This document shows positions 19,052 to 30,357 of a DNA stretch of 64,000 nt, piece by piece. The notes beneath the pieces were generated by a model. It saw only the letters and a list, made by a program, of their open reading frames with translations. It was not told the origin of the DNA and ran no database searches. Every line of letters begins with the position of its first letter. Position 1 is the stretch's first letter. Origin of the DNA: Paragyromitra xinjiangensis (Eukaryota > Ascomycota > Pezizomycetes > Pezizales > Discinaceae); assembly GCA_038503065.1 (NCBI GenBank), contig JBCAMK010000010.1, positions 248,001-312,000 of the forward strand, in the 5' to 3' direction. The position numbers and the translations under genes are program-made.

Positions 19052-21008
19052 TCATCTCCAAGTTCCACCTCTCAAACTCAACAAATTCTCTACACACTCC
19101 ATCTCGTCTATCCTTGCCGGGGGCAATCTACTGACAATTGAATCTTGGCTCGAATCCATGTAGAAACTCTGTTGGCTACTCCCAGCAGCCTCGTCTTCTT
19201 CGATGGGTTCGTGATCTATTTCCTCAAGGTACTGCGATGAGCTTGGAAGATCGTAAAACACGCTAGCGCTCATACTATGACTCGGGATGATCCTGTTGTC
19301 TCCTAGGATCTTTCGAGTATCTCCAATGTGTCGCTTCTTCTTCCGGTGTGACCTTTCTGGGTTCTTCTTTGCACCGCCAACTTCACCCTTTCCAGAAACC
19401 CCAATACGTCTTCTCGGCTCGGGTGGTGGTGATACTGGGGCACCAGGTGGTCGATTTTCCTTATCGCTTTCTTGACTGAGCTCCATCGGGAAAGAGTCGT
19501 GATCAATCATTTTCTTGGAAGAGACATGTGACTTCTTAGGAGTAGCCGACACAGGTTTTGGACGGGAAGATTTTTGGGAGATAATTTTCCTGTTTTTCTT
19601 AGCCTTCGTTGGAGAAGAATGAATTAGTTTGCGGTGGCTGTTCTCGATCTTCTTTTGGGTGATGGGGCTGTCAATGGTTTCGTGGCTTGGAAGTTTCAAG
19701 TTTGCGCTGCTCTTTTTTCGGACCAAGCCGAGGGCTTGCTTAGCTTCGGCTGGTTGCATCTTCGGTTGACCCGGTGAGCGGATCATCGCTTGGTTATCAC
19801 AGTAAAACTCCCAAATCTTACTATCGACGATCCTTCGCTTCGGCCCGCTACTAAGGGTCACGGAACTTGGAATTGCTTTTGGGGTTGGCAATGACTGGGA
19901 TGGTGGGGGAGACGAAGGTTCTTCATCGAGGACTACAGTGGCTTTGCCCTCAAGGGAAGTGGACAACCGGATAGACGATGAGCGTTTTAGCAGCCGGGGT
20001 GGTTGGTGAGGAGTAGTTGGGTTAGTCCGTCGGGACGATGTGAATTTAGTCGGCTGGGAGGGTGTGGAGGAGAGCACATCCTGGAGACGTTGGTGGGCTG
20101 AAGTAGTCATCACGGGTTCAGGAAGGTCGTAGTTGCCGGTAAGCGAAACCTGGCTTTTCTGCGAACTGCCGTTTTCCTGTCTTGGTGAGGAAGTAGGTGA
20201 GGACTGTGGAAGGTTACGTGATAGCTTCTGACGCTTGCTCTGCGATGAAGGTTCGTAACGTTGGTGGTGAGCGTCGTCAATTTCCTCGTCATCCGCGTCG
20301 CTAAGGCCAAGATATGCCCCACTTCCTTGGGACGCAGACACGTCGCTACTGAATGAACCGACCAGTGGCAGGCTAGGACAGTCGATCTCAGATGACACGC
20401 TAGCACGACGGTGAACGTCAGAGTTGAAAGATGTCTGTACTTGGCTCTGCGAGCTCGAGAACGATTGAGAGTTATCAAACGACGAATACTGCGACGACGA
20501 GACCGCCTGGCCCGAGTATTGGCTGTTGTTGGGAATTATCTCGTGAGGGAGCAACGGCTTGGCCTTCCGGCGCGCCGATTGTCGCTTGTTTTGGAACCAG
20601 ATCTGAAGACGCGTTCACGTTAGCTAGCGTGCTTCTAATCTAGCCAGAGACACCCGGCCAGGCGCGTCTTCAACCGATGGGCTCCACGACGATCGACTCT
20701 GCGCGTTCGAAACACAACGGATGACGCGCAGCTAGAAACTTTCCAACGCTTACCTGCACTTCTTTCTCGCCCATCTGGACTCTATCGGTAATTTCTTTAC
20801 GCTTTGCTTTGTCTGGTCGATCACATTTGCGATACTCCTCCTCGAGAATAGCCTGATCGTGGGCTGATGTACGTCTTCGCCGGCGCCGAGCGAGGGTCGC
20901 GTTATCTATTGAGGGGGGGAGATTTCGAGGAAGGGTTTCCTGCGAATGTGTGATGAAGGCGTAATTCGAGTTACTGGAACTCGGGTGGGGCTCTGTAATA
21001 GGCTCCAT
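19052..21008 (-). CDS. Homeodomain transcription factor, Yox1-like
   Basis: Two exons: 21008-20754 (85 codons) and 20602-19052, separated by a 151-bp intron inside the homeodomain (20603-20753, GTAAGC..CAG). The product is 601 residues. The homeodomain spans about residues 41-101, from RRRRTSAHDQAILEEEYRKC through KEVQ and, after the intron, IWFQNKRQSARRK. It has the canonical WFQNxR recognition helix. The rest is Ser/Gln-rich and disordered, with SSQSQ tracts typical of activation or phospho-regulated regions, plus a basic patch RRKKRHIGDTRKILGDNRI. Known relatives (Yox1/Yhp1) repress cell-cycle genes; the exact orthology is inference. The 5' flank (21009-21450) is GC-rich and purine-rich, promoter-like. 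Confidence 0.9.
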
Positions 21009-22537
21009 GGTGGTCGTAGTGGCAGTATGGGAGGGAATAGTGGGGGAGATGTGAACTGGGTAAAATGTTCAACGACTAACCCAACGACTGCTGCGAGTGA
21101 TAAATCAGAAGTATATTGAGGTGGGAGAAAGAAATGGGGGGAGAAGAAAAAGAAGAAAGTACACGGGAGACGCGTACAGTCCAGATTAACGGGGGCTGGG
21201 AGGAAGGGAGGAGAAGGGTGGAGCGCGTGTGGGATGCAAGACCCAAAGGCGCGTGGGTGGGTGAGTCTAAATGGCGGGTGGTTGGCGGCCAGGTTGGCGC
21301 GGTCCACCCCGCCCTACTGATCTACGCCGGCGGAGACGCGGGCGCGTCACGTCCTGCGCGTATTATCGCCTGCCAAGATGTCGTGATCACACTCATAAAG
21401 CCTATCACGCACGGCCCGTCGCGATAGCCCCGAGCTACTAGGGTTCACCTTGCAAATCAGGGTCTTGCCCGTTGACGCTATCCTACACATGTACATCGAG
21501 TCATTGTCTTGAAATGCAGATATGTTCTCTCTGAGTTATTATGACCGAGATTTCGCACGCGTTTAGAGACAGGAAATCTTGTTGTCTTTCTGAAACTATT
21601 TTGGGAGGTTGATTTCCGAGAACCGTAAATTACCGAGTATATGCCAAGACGCCAAACCCTAAAAACCATGCCGCAAACACGTTCTCCCCCAACCACCAGC
21701 CGCAGGAAGTCCAAAGCATTAACCCCCATCGAGATTCGACGCGACCCGTAGTGTTACATAGCCGGCTAGACCCATTTATTCACAACGCGTCTAGTTATTC
21801 ATATTATGATTCGCTAAAATCCCATTTGTTATCTGTATCTTTTTCGTTCGCCTTGTGTGCTGCGGCTGGGACCCTTATCGTACTACAGACCATCTAAACT
21901 ACAATATAAATATGTGTAGTACTATGGTTGACTGCATGGATCATGAGCCACAAGTAGACAGGTAGGCAGGCAAGGTTCAGCAGACAGAGCATTTCTTTGT
22001 ATTCTTTATACTATCTTCTATTAGTCTATATAAATACATATTAGATTGGGTTGGCCCTGGTGCGCAGCAAGTTGTGCAGTATGGACTGGCCACGAGGCCA
22101 GGCTGGTTCTCAAAAGTTAGATACCAGCGCGCCCTCAACCGACTAACACAATACCAGGCTGCTTAGGTTACAATGGTTCATGCAAGTGTTTCGACCTGAG
22201 GAAAATTTGAGAATACATTAAACCCTAAAGTAGGGTAGGCATAAAAAGCAAAGATCGAGTGACAATCGGTGCGATAGAACGATCAAATAAGATAACGTAA
22301 GATTAGGCCGGGGTAGGAAAGTATGAGATAATGAGATTATGTCAGTACTCTTCGCCACAAGTAACCCCCGAAAAGACAGCAACGACCCTCTATCGAATAG
22401 GTAACCTAAATGTCCCTGGATCATGGTGGCTTTGTCACGCGAACATAATACTCCCTCCCTAAACTGTAACTCGCCTCAAAGCTAACTGGTTACTCAAAAA
22501 TCTATGACACCGGAACAAACCCATACTTGTCCTCTAG
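21009..22537. other. Intergenic, promoter side of the homeobox gene
   Basis: The first 450 bp are GC-rich, with repeated GGCGCG/CGCGTG strings compatible with a promoter. The rest is A+T-rich and unique-looking, with no supported gene. Confidence 0.35.
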
Positions 22538-22641
22538 CATAAAAATCGGAAAGCAGAGGGTGTGTGGCTTTGTCTGCTACGGGATTATGCTTAGACTTCT
22601 CAGTATAAAGCCACCCCCCTGTTTCCCGGGTTTGGCGTATG
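22538..22641. mobile_element. Foldback MITE, about 104 bp (copy 1)
   Basis: The left arm ATCGGAAAGCAGAGGGTGTG followed by TGGCTTT faces a right arm AAAGCCACCCCCCTGTTTCC, forming a long imperfect hairpin around a short loop. The same arms recur at 55727-55829, which shows an interspersed family. Outer bases CATAAA/GCGTATG are weaker than in copy 2. Confidence 0.65.
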
Positions 22642-24520
22642 ATACCAGCTTAATTGTGGGTTACGTGTGGTAAGACCTAAGGTTACTAATCATGATAAGA
22701 GCCATGGCAAATGATATCATAAACCCTAGAAAGACACTTGGTTGGCCTTTCAGGTTTTTTTGGCGAGGCAACAAAGATTTCTTGATTGAGGCGTTGCGAT
22801 CACTCTTATACAAATTATAAAATTTAAGCTAGTCACATATCTGCATACGGGGAGGTTCCAAGGAAGAGACTAGGTTTGATTAAGTAACCCGAGTACATGT
22901 AGATATAAGGAACTCGCTATTAGTGAGTGTGGGTGAGGTCTGGAACGTGTGAGGGTGCGAACTGTTAGCGATGTAATCGTATATTAGTATTATCTGTTTT
23001 TAACTATGGTAATAATTTCAATTGGTAGGGATGGTACGAAAACCCCAACCAGTTAAAGTTAGGTTGAGTCTTGCTTACCCACTGCCTTCCAATGATATTC
23101 TTGCTTTCATCGGAATCCCTGTTATCTTGGGTACCCCATAGTGTCAAAAGTAAGTAAGTTATTGCTTATGTGTTATTAACCATCCGCTTGGCTAGGGTCA
23201 CCCTGCTTGCGATAAATACGGGATCACACTACATCACTCGGCTTTGAGGATGCCGTTCTTGCGGGTTTCCAGAAGTGGATTCAGCCAGAACACTCTCTCC
23301 TACATCGGTGTTATGCGAAGTCTGTTCTAATTACCTGGTGGGGCGGGGTACCGGGTGGCGGCGACTAGGTAGATGTACATATGAGTACTTTATGTTACTT
23401 ATACGACAAGGTTTCTCTCAAGTTTACGTATGATTTATTTATTATTAAACCCTCGAAGACGAATCGATAACGTTATCCCCGATTATCTGACGATTTTTCA
23501 GACTGGCTTCATCTCGCTCTGCAGATTGTTTCTGCACGATTGATTGCCATTTGAAAAACAAGAAATCAATTGGTCATAGTGAGATTGGTTGCACAGAAAT
23601 ACGGGTTTGCAAAAGGGCTGGGGGAACATGAGGGCCGCTGCAGGTTCGCGAACGCGCCGGCTATCCGCGATATGACTCGCAGCTGTCAAAAGCCCTAACC
23701 CATAGTGCGCCAAGCCCAATTGTCATGTCACGGGAATGGTGAACTTCAGCCCCAAACGCGTTGACCAGGTCAAGTTAGGAAACGACCACGTCCTCTCGAG
23801 TCATCGCAGCGGGGACAGCTTGTCAAAGTGGACCATGTATCTCGTCACTGTCTCCAAATTCGGCGGTATTCTTACTAGGGACCTGGAGACGACGCAGTAC
23901 CTCCACGTACTGCTATTTGCAGTGTGCGTATTCTAATGTTTGTGGGGTCGAGATTGTGACTCGAGAGTCGAAAGCAGCAGTGCCTCTAGGGGATTGCTTG
24001 CTTTTTGACGGAAATAGGAATCTCCGTGATGCTTCGGTCACCTTGAAGTGTTGTTTCAACTTGTTAGGGGATAGGGTATGTGTGACTCATGATTTATTAT
24101 ATTGTAATAGTGGAGCAAGTCACTGATGGTACAAGGCGAAAAGGACTTAGGACAATTACTTTGTGCCAAAATGCTTTGATATTCTGCCTGCAGCTCTGCG
24201 GCAAAAACTCTAGAAACACACCCAAGGAACTAGGCGTAGTTACTCATCCTCGTAATCCGGATTTTTTTCGTCAAGGCAATCTGTCTTTCGTCATTCGAAC
24301 ATTCATCACCATATACCATTTTGCCAAAAACTCAATATGGATTGGATCCCAACCTTCTCAATAATTTTCTGCTCAGGGAGCTCTGGCCAGGTCTGGGCTT
24401 TACTATGGTCAGGTTAGATGAGGGGGTTTTTGGCGTTTATATTTTGTGCATTTTCTTGTTAGCAGGGTTCAAAGACCGACATATTTGGGTTATCTATTCT
24501 TTAAAAGCTGAAGCTGCCCA
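22642..24520. other. Intergenic, no gene seen
   Basis: A+T-rich, unique-looking sequence with scattered short frames. No transposon ends or RNA genes recognised. Confidence 0.3.
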
Positions 24521-25245
24521 CTAGGTAGCTTTTCGTTTGTTGAGTATTTTATCGAATATCTGTTTTCCATCACTCGGGGTCACGCAACTTTCACGAGTCT
24601 TTGCTATTCGGTGTTCTTCAGCCTTACGACATTTCAGCCGGGGATATTTTGCACGTTTACTGGGTCGATCTTTCAGCCACACCTTATTCGGTTCTTTCGG
24701 TTCTCTGGTAGTTCGCACAATTGTACTGTGCTCAACTTGGACTTTTTGACCTTTGCTCTCTGCAGGTCCATCTGCAGGTCCGGCGAGATTTATCCCAAGG
24801 CTTTTTATTCTGCCTTACCCAGCTACAGTCCACTGGTCGGGAGTTATTTCCCCTGTGTCCTGAAGAATAAATTCTCTTCGGCTGCAGTAAATAATTTTGG
24901 TGAAATTTCTATCCACCTTTCTAGTTTTTCATCATCTGCCGCTTCAAAAATAACTTGGTCACACATCTTACCTGCATACATACGAAGCACGTTTGGCCCG
25001 CCAATCTGGTGTAGCTGTCCTGTGTTGCTCCCCTGGTCTTGAAACTGACGGTGGTGGGGTTCCCGAGGACACAAGCTTTGTGTGGCCTTCATCGGCCTCC
25101 TGTGAACCGCGAAAATAAGGGTTAAGAGGGAATACACTGTTATCACCAAAATTAAAATTTTTGGATCCAGGGGTTCACAGAGATCGTTTGGGAGAAAAAT
25201 TAATAGGTAATCACCTCATCCACATCCTTGATCAGTTTCCCATTT
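24521..25245 (-). CDS. Unrecognised spliced coding region, possibly a decayed gene
   Basis: Several minus-strand blocks look like exons. Block 1, about 25245-25207, reads RIGNGKLIKDVDE between a TTTAG acceptor and a GTGATT donor. Block 2 starts after TTCACAG near 25100 and reads EADEGHTKLVSSGTPPPS through PDWRAKRASYVC. After a likely intron GTAAGATGTG..TACTGCAG it continues as RREFILQDTGEITPDQWTVAG. A last open block (24800-24521) reads GPAESKGQKVQVEHSTIV through KQIFDKILNKRKAT and is basic. The first junctions keep frame, but I could not join the last block in phase, so there may be a frameshift or a missed exon. An earlier open frame at 25623-25390 could be a further exon. No family is recognised. 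Confidence 0.35.
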
Positions 25246-27124
25246 CCTATTCTCTAAAGCCGACCCCCTCAAATCCAGCATGCATACTTTATATCCCATA
25301 ACTAATAGGCCATTAATAATGGTCCACGCAAGAGGATCCTAACTCAAAAGAGAATCAGACGGGAACGTTGCCCAAGGGTTTTAAACGCCTTATCTGGGTT
25401 TCATTTTTATCCATTGCTCCGGGTCTTTGCCACACCCAACGAAATCATAGCAAAATTTAATAGGACCTGCAGAGGCCAAGACATCATTAAGGGCTGATCC
25501 GTTTTCTTCCAGGTTTTGATTGCAGCTGCAGCTACAACCCCCACAGTGTTCCACCCGATAGAGGCCAGCCTTCTCGTGGAAAGCGGTACTTTTCGAGTCC
25601 GAGGTCAGGCTAGCCGGAAGCAAAAATATACCTCAGATCACCTTCACACAAACAGCCGAAGCTGTGAAGACTCTCCCGGACCAGCAAGAGGAAAGGAAAA
25701 AGGAAACTCGGAATTTTTGTTGCCTGAAATCTGTATCACTCCCTCCTCCGGTGAACCCACCACCACGGATAGGGTTGCGTGACTACCATTCTGTCAGATC
25801 GGCGGGAATTCAACGAGTGGGAGAAGGTGTGAACGGAACAGGGGGTAACAAGTTGCCTTGTTCCTTGGGGAAATACGGGTCTGGGTACTGATACGGGTCT
25901 GGGTGCTGTTGGAGAAAGGGAAAAAGGTTTGTAAATTCCCCTTTGGCCTTTTTGTCGGTTTTGAGATGATTTTGTTGTAATTTATTTTCTTTCTCCACAC
26001 CACTATTTTTTCGGATTTCTTTTCTTTTTCGTCCAGGTCAACAACCGAGACCTTAAGCTGGGGGGCCACGAGAAGCACACGGGATATCATTCGCTTCTGG
26101 AATGCCCTGTTAAACGGCTAAGTAAAGGGTTTGCAAAAATAACGTGTTCGGAGAGATTGGAGTCTAAATTTTCTACGGTACACAGCTGAGTGGAAAAAGG
26201 AAAGGAACGATCCAGTTTTGTGGGATCCTAGAAAGAACAGGAGTTGCAGTCTGATCGGTATTTGAAATGGACATGAGAAGGAAAGTAGCAAGGAGGGACA
26301 GGTGTTCTTTCTCGATCCATGACCTACACCAGTTCCCCGCACACCACTTCTTCGCCCTCTCACATCCACCCCCTTGCAGTTACGGTACCTTTCTTATTTT
26401 TTCTTGGAAGTTTTTCTACAGGGCGGGGATTGATAGTGAGGAGCACTGGGCGACCATACCACGCGTCGAACGGAGGGATGCATTATTCTAGAAAGGCTAA
26501 CCAAGAACCAAGCTCTCGCGAAATCCTCGGGAATATCCGCTCTATCTCATCAGCGGCTCCCCGGGGCCCCTCTATGCAGTCTGCGGAATTACCGTATAGG
26601 GAGCTCAGTCGATTTCAATCTCGCATTGGAGGATCTCGAGCTTTCGTATAGGGTTCTAGAGAAAGTGGAGGAAGAAAGTTTTCCGGCATCTTTTTCCACC
26701 AGAAGAGTACGTGGAGGGTTTCAACAAGTCAAAGTGAGAAGCGGTATAAAACCTCACCAATCCCGACCCCTTATCCGGGAACAACTGCTTCCAACTCCTT
26801 TCCGAGCCCATACGCGTCTAAAATCATCCATCACTCACTATTTGATTATCAACGATTTCCATCACTCGTTGATTTTGTTCTGAGTTATATACTCTATCAC
26901 TTTCGTTCTTTTTGTCTTTAGCTTCTTTGCTGCTGAGGCTTCGCGAAGGTGTTCTCTGACTCTTATGTAGGTGGTAACTTCTGAACCTAACATATTTAAC
27001 AAGCATCAGGATTTAGAGTAGGCGCCTTGCTGTCAACAAAATATCACCGTTTGCGGGACGACGACTTTGAATTATCCTTATTGTTTCCTAGAAATTTGCT
27101 TAGGTTGAGTGGAGACCTACGATC
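25246..27124. other. Region upstream of the NmrA-like gene, possible 5' exons of the minus-strand gene
   Basis: Open minus-strand stretches exist at 25390-25623 (with a cluster CGGCSCSC) and 25794-26090, but their connection to the exons downstream is unclear. The rest, up to the NmrA-like gene start, is unannotated; I see no repeat. Confidence 0.25.
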
Positions 27125-28184
27125 ATGAAGGTTGCTGTCGCCGGTACGGGAGGGCTGGCTCAATATATTGCGAAGGCGATTACGAACCAGAGGCATGAGG
27201 TTATCATGTTATCTCGATTTGTAACTCCCCCACTACCATTAACTGATTAAAGGAGTATAGTTGACAATAGGATTTTGTAAGCAGGAGCGGCCAGAGTTGA
27301 CGTCGAAAGGTTTGGTAGTTGTTCGGGTCGATTACGGCTGTCCTAACTCCCTACACATGGCGTTAGTGGGTGTGGATACTGTTATATCAACTGTTTCCAA
27401 TGAGCCTCAGCTTGCACTTATCGATTCCTGTCTCACCGCCCGTGTCAGGCGGTTCGCGCCTGCCGAATTCGAGGGCGTTCCTTACGAACGTCCCATGATC
27501 GAGCAGTCTCGAGATAAAATCAGTACGCTGAATCGGCTTCGCGAGGTGCGGCATAGGTTACAGTCGACGGTATTCTGTTGTGGTGTATTTTATGAGTGGT
27601 TTTTCCCTGGGGGATTGCTCAAATCTAAAATTAGCACTGGGAGTGTTATTCAAGAGCCTGGGTTTGGGGCTGAGGGAGCATTCTTGGTGGATATAAAAAA
27701 GGCAAAGGCAAAGATACCTGCGTTTAATGAAGGGGGGGGTGAGGTTTATGCTTGTTTTACCGCAGCGGAGGATGCAGGTAGATTTGTGGCCAGGTGTTTG
27801 GAGATCGAAAATTGGCCGGAGCAACTGAGGATGTGTGGAGAACGGCTAAGGCTGGTGGATATTGTTGACATTGTTGAAAGTGTTATAGGTTCGCGATTTT
27901 TCTGTCTATTTTAGTAGTATTTTATGCTAATTCTTGGTGTAGGACGCAGCTTCGACGTGTCATACACGACTAGCGAAGAGCTCCATGACCAACTTCTGGA
28001 CGCCGAAGAGGCTGAAGAGTCATCTGAGGTATTCAGGCTCGAAGCGTTGATAGCGGCGCAAAGAGGAGAATTTGATTTCTGTGTTCCGAACGTGAATGAG
28101 ATTTTTCCTGATGTAAAGCCAGTGACGTTGAAAAATTGGCTGCATAATGTTTGGAAGGGCAAGCAGAAACAAAGGCAGATATAG
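27125..28184 (+). CDS. NmrA-like / isoflavone-reductase-type NAD(P)-binding protein
   Basis: Three exons: 27125-27220, 27285-27888 and 27943-28184 (introns 64 and 54 bp), giving 313 residues. The N-terminus MKVAVAGTGGLAQYIAKAI carries the Rossmann GxGGxxx dinucleotide motif (GTGGLA). Further family landmarks are VDYGCPNSLHMALVGVDTVISTVS and RFAPAEFEG near residues 98-106, as in NmrA-like and phenylcoumaran benzylic ether reductase-like proteins. The second donor GTTCGC is unusual but gives ESVIGRSFDVSYTT, the conserved C-terminal family string; the alternative donor GTGTTA at 27880 would drop VIG. The likely role is redox-sensing or a reductase; the substrate cannot be told. Confidence 0.85.
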
Positions 28185-30357
28185 ATCATGGTTGAGTTTG
28201 GGAGGATGGTTTTTTTGTTTTGGGTTTTTTTGGCGTCGAAGGATGTAACACTGTGCGGTGGGCTTTCGGGTTCCTTTGGGGTTCGAGTTGGGTTATATAC
28301 CTATTGGCTAAAGGCACAGATCACATATATGTGGTCAGTATTCTGGGTCAGAGGGTTATCGTTACCATCTGTATACCTTCTTTATTTTGTTCTCTTTGCT
28401 ATGTTTAGTATGGCTTTGTTCTCTCTCCTCGATACTTCTTTTGTTTTAGTATGGTGTTGGTGTGAGTGGGTACATGTGTGATCAGAATTTAGAGAGGATC
28501 CTAAAATCTCGCGGCTGCGTTTCTTATTAAAATATGGTCCTGCTCTGGTAGCATATTCATACTACTCGGGCCAGGCGGGGTCATAGGGTAAAGTAAGTTG
28601 ACTGGTCGCAGGGAACTGCAAACTATCGGCTCGCTTTGATGCAATTTGCCACATGTAAGACATCCACAGAGCGAAATTGCAAGGCAAAAAGCTAGTGTTT
28701 GTGTGAAAATCTCGGGATGAGGGCGTTGTGCATACATGTACGTGCACCGCTCACTAGGGATGACACATTGTACTGGTGTGGTGTAACCTAGATCTGATCT
28801 GTCTAGGTTTACTGCACGCTTATGCATTGTGAATGAGTCAATGGCTCATTAAGGCGATTATGTCGTATCTTCTTCTCCACATCCTTTCGATTAGCCTTCG
28901 TATCTGGACTACCAAGCTCGTACCGGATTATGGCCTGAGAATTATAGTGCATGGATCATTTTCAGGTCTTGCGAGTGATAGGTGATGACGTTTTGTTTCA
29001 CGACCACGTTTCATTTAGCCGGTTTTTGTTTATTTATGGTTTGGTGATAAAAGGTAATGCTCTTAAGTTCCTGTACGTGGATTTTATCAAGGTTCCCCCT
29101 TAAAGGTGATTGTTTTTAGAAATTAACTGTCTTGTTTGGTCTTAGCTAATTTTTTCCGTGGCTATTGTTGAACGTGTAGTACTCGTGGCTATGGTTTATG
29201 GCAGGTGCCTAAAACGTAGGATGAATACCCGTTAAGGGCCCTACCCTTTTGTTATAGGCAATAAACTGATTGTATATAAAAAAAAATCTTGGGGCAAGGG
29301 TATGAGTTTGGCGAACCAGGTTGTGAAGCGTTTCTGCCGGGCGAAGCAGAAACTGTTACCAAAACGTATTTTCAAGTACTTATCGTAGACTACGAGTAGA
29401 GATAGTTGGATGACATCATATATGATTTCTTTGAACTAATAGGTATGTTTATAGGTGTTTGGAAGGCGTTAAAGATCTTTATGCTTGAAATGTAAATCTG
29501 GTGACGTTGGGGCGGCGGGCTAAAGGGAGGCTTAAGAAAAGGGTTTAGTAGCATATACCGAGTGATATACTGTGATTGATATTGTCGCTACACTGCTTCG
29601 TTCTAGGCGACAGCAAATTTTATCCAAATAAAACTAGTGTGGGAGGTTTTGGGAGGCTAATTTGTGGTTTCGGATAAGAGCTGCGAATATCAACATTATC
29701 TAGCTCTCACTAGACAAGTTATCTTATGTGTGGGATTTCGGAGATTATTGTGGCAGCTGGCCTGGGCCTGTAACCGTTGTTACCCGGCGTGGGGTGTTGA
29801 TGGTGTCACATCCAATAGTGGCTCACCTTTGTGGAAGGGTTTGGGGTTTCGAGGAAAAGAGAAAATTTCCAATTGTACTCATTACAAAGATTGGGATGTA
29901 AGCTTTGTATGTTGATTGATATTGCTGTTGGTGGATTTAGTGGTAAAGCAATATGGGGAGGATTATAGTGTATCACTCGCAACTAAACCTGTGAGAGCTA
30001 GGGGTTGAAGATCACGTTTGGTAATTACATGTAGTATAGTTTAAATCAAGGATGCTGGTTGGCAAGGGTTGGCTAAAACTGTGGGGCCATGCTGTTGCGA
30101 TTGACGTGCTGGGGGTTTTTTGTGTGAGGAATTTGACTATTGAATTAAATAAGTGACATGGTTTGTTCTCAACGCTGCTTCCGAATGCCCGTGCTTTCCC
30201 TTCTTTTCTCAGTGGTTATGAGGTTAGTATCTCAGTTTTCGTAACTTTTTCATGAGTCCCCGTTCAATATTCCATTGAAATGTTTCTCTAGACGTTGCAA
30301 TCTGGCTTGGCCAAAAGCCATTAGAACTAGGCATTGTGGTAAATAGGGAATGGCTTA
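28185..30357. other. Intergenic, no gene seen
   Basis: About 2.2 kb between the NmrA-like and HeLo genes. T-rich at the start, which fits a 3' flank. Only short frames without coding character. Confidence 0.3.
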
